From Chitinophaga jiangningensis (GTDB taxonomy: Bacteria > Bacteroidota > Bacteroidia > Chitinophagales > Chitinophagaceae): DNA of 64,000 nt. The notes under the pieces were generated by a model that was given only the letters and a program-made list of their open reading frames with translations, did no database searches and was not told where the DNA came from. This document shows, piece by piece, positions 43,167 through 51,330 of this stretch. The DNA is taken from contig NZ_FRBL01000001.1 of the NCBI RefSeq assembly GCF_900142605.1, forward strand, positions 682,001 to 746,000, written 5' to 3'. The translations under genes were made by a program, and so were the position numbers. Position 1 is the first letter of the stretch, and each line of letters opens with the position of its first letter.

Positions 43167-44954
43167 ATGAAACTACTACTTCAATATTTGAGTAAATACA
43201 AATGGCTTTGCTTCTGGGCTATGCTGCTGGCGACTGTCAACCAGCTCTTTTCGCTGATGGACCCTTACATCTTTGGTCGTATCATTGACAAGTTTGCCTC
43301 GCATCCTAAAAGTACAACAGCTGATGGCAGTATATTCCGCAGCGAGAGCGGTTATATCACGGGAGTGATATTATTGCTGCTTGCATCCATAGGCGTTGCC
43401 ATGGTATCCAGGATTGCGAAGGCATTTCAGGATTATTTTGTAAATGTGATTGTACAAAAGTTTGGTGCGCAGGTATATACAGATGGGCTGAAGCATTCCC
43501 TTCGCCTGCCCTACCAGCAGTTTGAGGACCAGCGTAGCGGCGAGACGTTAGCCATCTTACAAAAAGTAAGAACAGACTGCGAGAAATTCATTACCTCTTT
43601 TGTGAACGTATTATTTGTTTCGCTGATTGGGGTCATTTTCGTGATTATTTATGCGGCCTATGTGCATTGGACGCTGCCGTTTGTTTACCTGATAGGCAGT
43701 GTTTTACTGGGTATACTCATGAATATTTTGAGTAAGAAGATAAAGGTGATCCAGCGCACCATTGTAAAGGAAACTACTGCGCTGGCGGGGAGCACTACCG
43801 AATCGCTCCGCAACATTGAACTCGTGAAGAGTCTGGGGTTAACCAACCAGGAAATCAGGCGATTAAACAGTACTACGCTGAAAATTCTGATGCTGGAATT
43901 AAAGAAGGTAAGGAGCATCCGCAGTATCAGCTTTGTGCAGGGTACCTTTGTGAACCTGATGCGTTCTGCGATCCTTTTCCTGCTGTTGTTTTATATCTAC
44001 CGTGATATTGTTAGCATAGGTCAGCTGATGTCTCTCCAGCTGTATTCCTTCTTTATTTTTGGCCCGTTGCAGGAGTTAGGCAATATCATACTCAATTACC
44101 GGGAAGCACAGGTATCTCTGCAAAACTTCCAGCAGATACTGGATACGCCGGTGGAAGAGCTGCCAGCCAATCCTGTGAGCATCACTCATATTGACCAGCT
44201 GGAGTTCCGCGAGGTAGGCTTCCAGCATCTGACGGCGCAAACGAAGGCACTGGATAAGGTGAACTTCAGTGCCAAGCTGGGCGAAACCATTGCGTTTGTG
44301 GGGCCTTCAGGGTCGGGTAAAACCACGCTGGTGAAGCTGCTGGTGGGGTTATACAAACCTAACGAAGGGCATATTTTATATAACGGCGTAGAGTCGAACG
44401 AGGTAGACATGGAAGGGCTCCGCCACCAGGTGGGCTTTGTAACCCAGGATACCCAGTTATTTGCCGGTACTATCAAGGAGAACCTGCTGTTTGTGAATCC
44501 GGGCGCCAGCGATGCGGAGGTGATGGATGCGCTGGACAAGGCTTCCTGTTATTCGCTGCTGGCGAGAGCCGATAAGGGACTGGAAACAGTCATCGGAGAA
44601 GGGGGGATAAAAATTTCCGGTGGGGAGAAGCAAAGGCTGTCGATAGCCAGGGCGCTGCTTCGCCGGCCACGACTGATGGTATTCGATGAGGCAACTTCGG
44701 CGCTGGACTCCATCACAGAGGAGGAAATTACGAGGACGGTCCGGGACATTACTGCTGCGCGTCAGCATATAACTGTGATGATTGCACACCGTTTGTCGAC
44801 CATCATGCATGCCGACAGGATATTTGTACTGGAAAAAGGCCGGATTGTTGAAACCGGACGCCATGCGGAGTTGTTGGAGGAAAAGGGACTGTATTACGCT
44901 ATGTGGCGTCAGCAGATTGGAGAAAGGAAGTTTGAAACAGAAGTAATTAGTTAA
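43167..44954 (+). CDS. ABC exporter, fused permease-ATPase (MsbA-type)
   Basis: A 595-residue half-transporter. Six transmembrane helices lie within residues 10-310, followed by the ATPase with Walker A GPSGSGKT near 378-385, signature ISGGEKQRLSIARAL near 485 and Walker B LMVFDEATSALD. It should work as a dimer exporting lipids or hydrophobic compounds. The stop codon overlaps the -7 box of the next gene. Substrate unknown. Confidence 0.92.
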   Translation: MKLLLQYLSKYKWLCFWAMLLATVNQLFSLMDPYIFGRIIDKFASHPKSTTADGSIFRSESGYITGVILLLLASIGVAMVSRIAKAFQDYFVNVIVQKFGAQVYTDGLKHSLRLPYQQFEDQRSGETLAILQKVRTDCEKFITSFVNVLFVSLIGVIFVIIYAAYVHWTLPFVYLIGSVLLGILMNILSKKIKVIQRTIVKETTALAGSTTESLRNIELVKSLGLTNQEIRRLNSTTLKILMLELKKVRSIRSISFVQGTFVNLMRSAILFLLLFYIYRDIVSIGQLMSLQLYSFFIFGPLQELGNIILNYREAQVSLQNFQQILDTPVEELPANPVSITHIDQLEFREVGFQHLTAQTKALDKVNFSAKLGETIAFVGPSGSGKTTLVKLLVGLYKPNEGHILYNGVESNEVDMEGLRHQVGFVTQDTQLFAGTIKENLLFVNPGASDAEVMDALDKASCYSLLARADKGLETVIGEGGIKISGGEKQRLSIARALLRRPRLMVFDEATSALDSITEEEITRTVRDITAARQHITVMIAHRLSTIMHADRIFVLEKGRIVETGRHAELLEEKGLYYAMWRQQIGERKFETEVIS

Positions 44955-44959
44955 ATTTG
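44952..44959 (+). promoter_or_regulatory. -7 box immediately before the DUF983 gene
   Basis: TAAATTTG overlaps the stop codon of the ABC exporter gene and ends four bases before the ATG at 44964. It fits a leaderless secondary promoter. Confidence 0.5.
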
Positions 44960-44963
44960 CGCC

Positions 44964-45404
44964 ATGAGTACAAATAAGCCGCAACGTCCGAACTATTTCT
45001 GGAGCATGTTAACCATGAAGTGCCCCAGATGTAGAAAAGGGCCGATGTTTAAGGATCAGAACCCGTTTCATGTGAAGTTCTCGAAGATCTTCAATATGTA
45101 TGAAAACTGCCCTGTATGTGGTCAGCAATATGAATTGGAAACCGGATTCTGGTTTGGGACGGGCTATGTGAGTTATGCATTATCGGTGGCTTTCAGTGTG
45201 TTTAACCTGATCTGGTATGCGGTATTTTTTGGTATCAGCTGGAGGGACAACAGTATTTTCATCTGGCTGGGCATAAACGGGGTGTTGCTGGTGTTGTTGC
45301 AACCGTGGCTGATGCGGCTTTCCCGGGCGATTTACCTATATTTCTTTGTTTATTACGATGATGATACGGCAAAGCTGGAGAGATTCCACCGCCATAAAGA
45401 TTAG
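44964..45404 (+). CDS. DUF983 domain-containing membrane protein
   Basis: A 146-residue protein. A zinc-ribbon-like N-terminal part has two Cys pairs (MKCPRCRKGP and NCPVCGQQYELETGFWFG), followed by two hydrophobic helices (ALSVAFSVFNLIWYAVFFGI and IWLGINGVLLVLLQP). This matches DUF983. The family sometimes lies with haem-copper oxidase genes, but that context is absent here. A strong hairpin terminator follows. Function unknown. Confidence 0.9.
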   Translation: MSTNKPQRPNYFWSMLTMKCPRCRKGPMFKDQNPFHVKFSKIFNMYENCPVCGQQYELETGFWFGTGYVSYALSVAFSVFNLIWYAVFFGISWRDNSIFIWLGINGVLLVLLQPWLMRLSRAIYLYFFVYYDDDTAKLERFHRHKD

Positions 45405-45422
45405 CTATTGTTGAAGATATTT

Positions 45423-45451
45423 GGGGCTGTGAAAACAGCCCCTATCTTTTT
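45423..45451 (+). terminator. Terminator of the DUF983 gene
   Basis: Perfect eight-base GC-rich arms (45423-45430, 45435-45442) with loop GAAA run into TATCTTTTT. Confidence 0.88.
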
Positions 45452-45598
45452 CAACCAAAATCTGAACCAATGGTGGTCAGAAGAATTTATAGAGGCAATA
45501 ACTTCAAGTGTGTCTTAAGGGAAATGTAGGTATTAAGTGCGGCAGGTTTGTTTCCTCTGATACCTACCATGAAAATGCGGTGCTAAACTACGAAATCC

Positions 45599-45622
45599 AC
45601 ATTTATTTAAACAAATAAATGT
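45599..45622. repeat. Perfect AT-rich palindrome before the lipoprotein gene
   Basis: Ten-base arms ACATTTATTT and AAATAAATGT flank AAAC, 71 bases before the lipoprotein ATG. Its AT-rich make-up and place suit an operator more than a terminator. Confidence 0.5.
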
Positions 45623-45692
45623 ATCAGTGGTGGAAGTTTCATTTTTACGGTCAAAACCAAATTTGCGGCGTTCGTTTAAAATCAGAATAGTA

Positions 45693-46157
45693 ATGAAAAG
45701 GATATGTTTTCAACTGGCGATCATTGGATTTTGCAGCTGGGCCTGTAATAGCAGCCCTGAAAGGGTACCTGACGCAAAAGTGGTCGAGCGGGGCGGGAAG
45801 ACGGTTCATCCACAAAAATTCAGGTTACAATCCGGCAGTGCGGATGACTCAAATACCGTATATACTGCCGGTAATATATTTATCAAGGTAGCAAATGGGG
45901 AGGACTCCATGCAAACAATCACGATCAGCAAGGAGCAGAAGCGCCTGATTAATTATATCCGTAAAATTGACAGTTTGCCTTCCTACTATTTGTATACCAA
46001 CGCCGGGGATACGATTATGGCGTTATTGGCGGGCACTAAGTTCACGGCTTACCGTATTATGAATAACAAGGCGGTGTTACTGGATCATTTTTTCACGAAG
46101 GAGTTGCCGGAGTTGGAATATAGGGATTCGGTGCCAACGTTTATACATCATAAATAA
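45693..46157 (+). CDS. Small putative lipoprotein of unknown function
   Basis: A 154-residue exported protein. The N-terminus MKRICFQLAIIGFCSWAC is a lipoprotein signal with the acylated Cys near residue 18 (CSWAC then NSSPE). The mature part has no family I can name; it is rich in Asp, Lys and Tyr with short predicted strands. The start is the ATG at 45693, since residues of the longer frame are not signal-like. Monocistronic. Confidence 0.75.
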   Translation: MKRICFQLAIIGFCSWACNSSPERVPDAKVVERGGKTVHPQKFRLQSGSADDSNTVYTAGNIFIKVANGEDSMQTITISKEQKRLINYIRKIDSLPSYYLYTNAGDTIMALLAGTKFTAYRIMNNKAVLLDHFFTKELPELEYRDSVPTFIHHK

Positions 46158-46188
46158 AAAAGCCGGGACTTTGAAGTCCCGGCTTTTT
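46157..46188. terminator. Bidirectional terminator
   Basis: Perfect 15-base arms (46157-46171, 46174-46188) with terminal A- and T-runs serve the lipoprotein gene and the convergent susD-type gene. Confidence 0.92.
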
Positions 46189-46205
46189 ATATTTCGTATA
46201 GGCGT

Positions 46206-47648
46206 TTACTTAGCGTAACCGTCGTTTTGAACCATTAGTTTGTTAGCATTTATTTCGGTTTGCGGGATAGGCAGCAGGAAGCGGAAGTTACCGGCGGCCA
46301 GTTTAGCAGCACCAGCATTTGGCGCATCGTCCGCATTTCTGTCCACACCCAGGCCTCTTCTTTTCAGATCCCAGAAGCGATGACCTTCATATGCCAATTC
46401 TTTAAAACGTTCGTCCATGATTGCGGCGATAGCCTGATCTTTACCAGGGAGGGTAACATTTGTGTAACCAGTGATACGGGCAGCACGCAGCTCATTCAGG
46501 TCACTTTCGGCGCTGTTGGCACCGGAAACCTTGTTCAGTTCTGCTCGTGCTTCTGCACGGATCAAGTACATTTCACCTGTACGGAAAACTTTAGCGTTAT
46601 TAACGTTTTCGTTGGCCGTAGCATAGGCTGAACCCGCATACTTTTTAATCAGTTTAGAAGGACGGTTGGCAGCAACCAATACAGGCTCATCGATAACGTA
46701 AGCGGCAAAACGCACATCATTCGTTTTATCGTAAGCGTTAAAGACCTTACCAGAGGCGGTCCATGAAATTTGGCCGATATTGAGCACACCACCGGGAGCG
46801 GTAGAAGTATTACGCCACAGGCTACCCAGGCGATCCAATGCGGTAGTACGAACAATTTTGTAAGATACTTCGGCATTGTTTGCATCGGTCCAGATACCAG
46901 GGAATTCGGCTTTTGTAGCAAGTGGTAACAGGCTGATATACTCCGTAGCGTAAGTTTCAGCGTTAGCCCAGTCTTTCATATAAAGGGCAACACGTGCCTG
47001 CATGCCACTAACAGTAGCACGGTTGATGCGGTTTCTGTCGTCCAGATTATTTGGTACCAGCGCTTTGGCCGCAGCCAGGTCAGCATTGATTTTTTTGAAG
47101 TATTCGTCCAAAGGAATACGGGCCTGTGGCTGCAGGGAAGATTTCTCCATGTAAGGCATACCTAATTTACCTGAACCATAGTTATCGCAATAGTAGCGGA
47201 ACAGTTCGAAGTGTGACCATGCACGCAGGAAATAGCATTCTCCCTGCAGTTTAAGGCGTAATGGGCCATCAGAAGGTTTTAATGAATCTGCTTTAGGCAG
47301 GGCAGCCAGTACACGGTTAACCCTGTCAGCAATTCTACCATTGGAAGTAACCGCAGTAAAGTTATCCCTGATTACCACATCAGACGCACCAAACGCCCAT
47401 TCGTGTACAGTTGCCTGATTATAAAACTCAGCAGTTTTCACTTCATCGGCCATCAGTGCGTTAAACAGAATGTCCATATTGGTAGACACTTCAGCGTAGG
47501 CTCCAATTACACCTGCTTCGCAGTTATCGACGGTTTTGAGGGCAATGTCCCCACCCACCATGTCTGTTTCCTTAATATCAATTACTTTCTTGCAACCTAA
47601 GGTAGTGCTCAGCAGTAACGATATGCAAATTATATTTCTCAGTTTCAT
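46206..47648 (-). CDS. RagB/SusD family outer membrane lipoprotein
   Basis: A 480-residue nutrient-binding protein. The signal ends in the lipobox TLGC (Cys19), giving a surface lipoprotein. TPR-type helical segments and the C-terminal signature RFKELAYEGHRFWDLKRRG are characteristic. It caps the SusC-type channel encoded upstream and delivers an oligosaccharide or peptide ligand. No glycoside hydrolase, ECF sigma or anti-sigma gene accompanies the pair, so the ligand cannot be predicted. Confidence 0.95.
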   Translation of the reverse strand: MKLRNIICISLLLSTTLGCKKVIDIKETDMVGGDIALKTVDNCEAGVIGAYAEVSTNMDILFNALMADEVKTAEFYNQATVHEWAFGASDVVIRDNFTAVTSNGRIADRVNRVLAALPKADSLKPSDGPLRLKLQGECYFLRAWSHFELFRYYCDNYGSGKLGMPYMEKSSLQPQARIPLDEYFKKINADLAAAKALVPNNLDDRNRINRATVSGMQARVALYMKDWANAETYATEYISLLPLATKAEFPGIWTDANNAEVSYKIVRTTALDRLGSLWRNTSTAPGGVLNIGQISWTASGKVFNAYDKTNDVRFAAYVIDEPVLVAANRPSKLIKKYAGSAYATANENVNNAKVFRTGEMYLIRAEARAELNKVSGANSAESDLNELRAARITGYTNVTLPGKDQAIAAIMDERFKELAYEGHRFWDLKRRGLGVDRNADDAPNAGAAKLAAGNFRFLLPIPQTEINANKLMVQNDGYAK

Positions 47649-47687
47649 TGTAATTCAGTTTAAATGGAAAGACTACATTCCGGGTGA

Positions 47688-50600
47688 TTAGAAAGTAATA
47701 TCAATACCAGCGGTCCAACTTTTCGGATTTGGATACTCGTTCAGACTGATGTTGTTATTATCTTCCGGATCCTGTCCTATCCATGGGCTCCATACTGCCA
47801 GGTTAAAGCCTTGTGCATATATTTTCGCGCCTTTGATCAATTTATTGCCTTTGAGTTTGATAGCAGGAACATTGTAGGCAAACTGCAGACTTCTGAAGCG
47901 AAGGAATTTCGCATCCATCAGGTCAGAAGAGGTGAAACCTCTGTCGTAGTTAGGTGACTGGAAAAATTTCTGGTCGCCAGGTTTGGTCCATGTTTCTGTC
48001 AGCAATTCTTTAATACCGTTCAGGGAGGACTGGTAACCTACTGAACCTCTGGAAATCCAGTTGTAGGTGTTGTTACTTCTTACTACATCAAACTGGTAAG
48101 AGAACAGGGCAGACATGGAAAAGTCCTTGTAACGTGCATCGAGTGTAAAGCCACCCACATGTTTAGGCAAATAAGTACCGAAAGTAGCCATGTTTGGAGC
48201 AGCGCTCACATCATATACAGTTTTACCATCGGCACCTTCGAACATTGGCCTTCCGGTTTGTGGATCAGCACCGAGGTAATGTGGTGTGTAGTGGGTTCCG
48301 TAAGGCAGGCCTTTTCTGATCACAGAAGTACCTACTACATACTCGTTTACGAGACCCAGGTCTTCGATGTTGTTTTTGTTGATAGCGTGTGTCCAGCCCA
48401 GCGTTAATGTATATTCTTTTCCTTTCAGCACATCGCCGGAAAGCTGAAGTTCCAGACCGCGGTTACTCATTTTACCAGCATTGATATCCAGTTGGGTAAA
48501 TGCGGTAGTATAAGACAGTGGCTGAGTTACGAACATATCTACAGTCAGGTTCCTATAATAGTCAGCACTCAGTCTGATACGATCAAACAGGGCGATATCG
48601 AAACCAACGTTGAGTTTTTTGATAGACTCGATAGTCAAATCACCGTTACCAGGTGCGGTAGGACGGATACCAGATATAGAAGATCCAAGGAAGCTGCTAA
48701 CACTACCATAACCAGCATATTGGTTACCCATATAGTTGGTCACAGGCAGCAGACCATTGGTTGGCGTAACACCAAACATGGTGTAGTTAGTAGTGTTGAT
48801 ACTACCGATATTTGGAATGATACCATAAGAACCTCTTACACGCAGATCAGTGAGAATTCTGCTACCTCCGAGGAAGTCTTCCTTGATGGCATTCCAGGAT
48901 GCACCCACGGACCAGGTACTGATTTCTTTATTGGAAGGATTTAAGATACGGGAAGTACCATCACGTCTGATCAAACCGTTAATAGTGTATTTATCGTTGT
49001 AGGTATAACGGCCATTAGCAAAATAAGACCTGATACCGTAACCGGTTTTAGCGCTGGAAGATTGCTGGGCAATGCTGGCTGCACCACCTGTAATTACTGT
49101 ACCTGCACCCTGACCGGTCATTTCTAAACGTGGATCAAGCGCATACAGGTAAAAACCATTACCCTGTTGCCAGTTTCTGATTACCTCGAAGAAAGCACCC
49201 GCTTCCACACTGTGTTTACCGAAACTATTGGCATACTGCAGGCTGGAAGTATTGATGATGTTTGCGATTACTCTGTTAGCTTCGATATCCATCCCTTTCT
49301 GCTGAACCATAGTGGTACCATAGAAAGAGTTTGCACTTACGTAGCGTTGTGCAAAATTAGAAGATGCATCCAGACCGATTTGATTAGAAGCAGTCAGCGA
49401 AGGCAGAATTTTATAAGAGAGTACTAAGCCTGTATTTATTTTAATCTGCTTTTCGCGATAGGTGGTAGCGTTGATCGCTTCCAGCGCGTTAGCAATACCT
49501 TTAGGTGCCAGAAGCGTGGTAGTACCATAGTTCAGCGTACCATCCGCTTTGTAAGGATTTTCATAAGTTTTAGCTCTCCATACAATCTGGAATGGGTTTC
49601 TGGCACTATTACCCAAGTATTCACCATCAGAATAATCACTGATTGTATAGCCCAGGCTTGAATTCAGACGCATGCTGAATTTACCGAAGTTCTGATCCAG
49701 ATTGAAACGGGTTACATATCTTTTCAGGCGAGAGTCGTCAATAGTACCTTTTTGGTCAAAAACCTGACCAGACCAGTAGTATCTTGATTTTTCAGTACCA
49801 CCTGAAGCGTTGAGTTCGTAAGACTGTGAAAAACCTTTGCGATAGAAAAGATCAGCGAAGTCGACATTGATTTTACCCATACTATCCAGAATGGCAGCAT
49901 TCCTGGCTTTCTGTGCCTCAGAAAGGTTTGCGTTAGCCGGGTTTGTTGGAGAATAAACCCAGCCTGCTGTACCTGGAAACTGGCTTCTTTCTTCGTACTT
50001 CAGCATTTCTGCCGAGTTCATCATATTCATATTCTTCCACTTTACAGGAGCAGTGGTACCCAGTTGCGTACGGAAGGTCAAAACGTTATCGCCGGCTTTA
50101 CCACGTTTGGAAGTCATAACAACAACGCCTACACCGCCACGGGCACCATACAGGGCAGCAGCAGCTGCATCTTTCAATACGGTCATAGACTCCAGATCAT
50201 TAGGGTTGATTGCGGCCAGATCACCAGAAGAAATTGGTACTCCATCCAGGATATATAATGGCTGTACACCTGCACCGGCAATGGATTGAATACCACGAAT
50301 AGTAACGTTGGTACTTGCACCAGGTTGTCCGGAACCGGAGGTTGCCTGTAAACCCGGTACACGGCCTTGCAGGGCCTGATCCAGAGAACCCACTGGCGTT
50401 GCATCCATTGGTCTGTTACCAAGGATAGAAGCCGCACCTACATATTGGTTACGTTTGATAGAAGAGTAACCCGTTCTGATTTCCACCTCATTCAGTGATT
50501 GTGCTGACATTTGCATACGAACGTCAATCACATTATCACTGCCGATGGCAATTTCCTGCGTAGCAAAACCGATAGAAGCAAAAATCAATGTTTTAGCATT

Positions 50601-50792
50601 TTCCGGCACTGTCAGAGTGTACTGTCCTTTGGCATTCGTGATACTACCACGTTGTGTGCCTTTAATCTGGACAGAAACGCCAGGGAGAATTTCCCCATCG
50701 TTGTCTACCACTCTCCCGGAGATTGTTCTCTGGGCAAAAAGCGACACTGTAAATAGCATACATGCCACCAATGCGAATAGAATTTTTCTCAT
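47688..50792 (-). CDS. SusC/RagA family TonB-linked outer membrane protein
   Basis: A 1034-residue TonB-dependent transporter. A signal peptide (ILFALVACMLFTVSLFAQ) is followed by a carboxypeptidase-like beta-sandwich (ISGRVVDNDGEILPGVSVQI), the plug domain (PLYILDGVPISSGDLAAINP, then VLKDAAAAALYGARG) and a 22-strand barrel ending TAGIDITF. It pairs with the SusD protein 39 bases downstream. Energised uptake across the outer membrane is expected. Confidence 0.96.
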   Translation of the reverse strand: MRKILFALVACMLFTVSLFAQRTISGRVVDNDGEILPGVSVQIKGTQRGSITNAKGQYTLTVPENAKTLIFASIGFATQEIAIGSDNVIDVRMQMSAQSLNEVEIRTGYSSIKRNQYVGAASILGNRPMDATPVGSLDQALQGRVPGLQATSGSGQPGASTNVTIRGIQSIAGAGVQPLYILDGVPISSGDLAAINPNDLESMTVLKDAAAAALYGARGGVGVVVMTSKRGKAGDNVLTFRTQLGTTAPVKWKNMNMMNSAEMLKYEERSQFPGTAGWVYSPTNPANANLSEAQKARNAAILDSMGKINVDFADLFYRKGFSQSYELNASGGTEKSRYYWSGQVFDQKGTIDDSRLKRYVTRFNLDQNFGKFSMRLNSSLGYTISDYSDGEYLGNSARNPFQIVWRAKTYENPYKADGTLNYGTTTLLAPKGIANALEAINATTYREKQIKINTGLVLSYKILPSLTASNQIGLDASSNFAQRYVSANSFYGTTMVQQKGMDIEANRVIANIINTSSLQYANSFGKHSVEAGAFFEVIRNWQQGNGFYLYALDPRLEMTGQGAGTVITGGAASIAQQSSSAKTGYGIRSYFANGRYTYNDKYTINGLIRRDGTSRILNPSNKEISTWSVGASWNAIKEDFLGGSRILTDLRVRGSYGIIPNIGSINTTNYTMFGVTPTNGLLPVTNYMGNQYAGYGSVSSFLGSSISGIRPTAPGNGDLTIESIKKLNVGFDIALFDRIRLSADYYRNLTVDMFVTQPLSYTTAFTQLDINAGKMSNRGLELQLSGDVLKGKEYTLTLGWTHAINKNNIEDLGLVNEYVVGTSVIRKGLPYGTHYTPHYLGADPQTGRPMFEGADGKTVYDVSAAPNMATFGTYLPKHVGGFTLDARYKDFSMSALFSYQFDVVRSNNTYNWISRGSVGYQSSLNGIKELLTETWTKPGDQKFFQSPNYDRGFTSSDLMDAKFLRFRSLQFAYNVPAIKLKGNKLIKGAKIYAQGFNLAVWSPWIGQDPEDNNNISLNEYPNPKSWTAGIDITF

Positions 50793-51269
50793 TTGCGCTT
50801 AGTTTAGATTGGTTGAGTAAAAGGTATAGGATTCCGTGACCAGCACAGCGGTCAGGCTCCAAAAAGCAAAAACGTATATTCGTTGACGTTATACGTCAAT
50901 TCATAAGCGATAATTAAGAATATGTGCTAGGTTACGATTTATCGTTGTCGATAAACAGGGCAAAAGGTGAATAAATACAAGCAAAACTTTATTTCACGTT
51001 GGCACACAAGTAACTCTCAGCGTTAATTCTGATATTGTTCCTGGGAATTTGCTACAACAACTTAAATTTTGGTTATTAATATTTTATACTATCGTTCTAC
51101 AGACTTTGGCATTGATTACATTTCAAAACTCTTATTTCATAAGAGGATAATTTCAGATTCTCACAGCTTGTAATCGGAAATAAAGATAACACCTAATCTT
51201 TCAATTTAACAATCAGATTTACAGATATTTATATTTTTCATATGTTAAATCCTAGTGCTGTAAACAAAA
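50793..51269. other. Long leader/promoter region of the SusCD operon
   Basis: No gene is seen in this AT-rich stretch. Two perfect inverted repeats, TTGACGT-TAT-ACGTCAA (50883-50899) and TTTATCG-TTGT-CGATAAA (50938-50955), lie 90-165 bases upstream of susC and may be operators or leader hairpins. No consensus -7 box is certain. Confidence 0.45.
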
Positions 51270-51309
51270 CACGCGGTTGTACCACTTAAAAATGTGATAC
51301 AACCGCGTG
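51270..51309 (-). terminator. Terminator of the TonB receptor gene
   Basis: Perfect 12-base arms (51270-51281, 51298-51309) enclose a 16-base loop; on the minus strand TTTTGTTT follows. It lies 21 bases after the receptor stop codon. Confidence 0.8.
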
Positions 51310-51330
51310 TAACTAATTGACTGTTTATAC

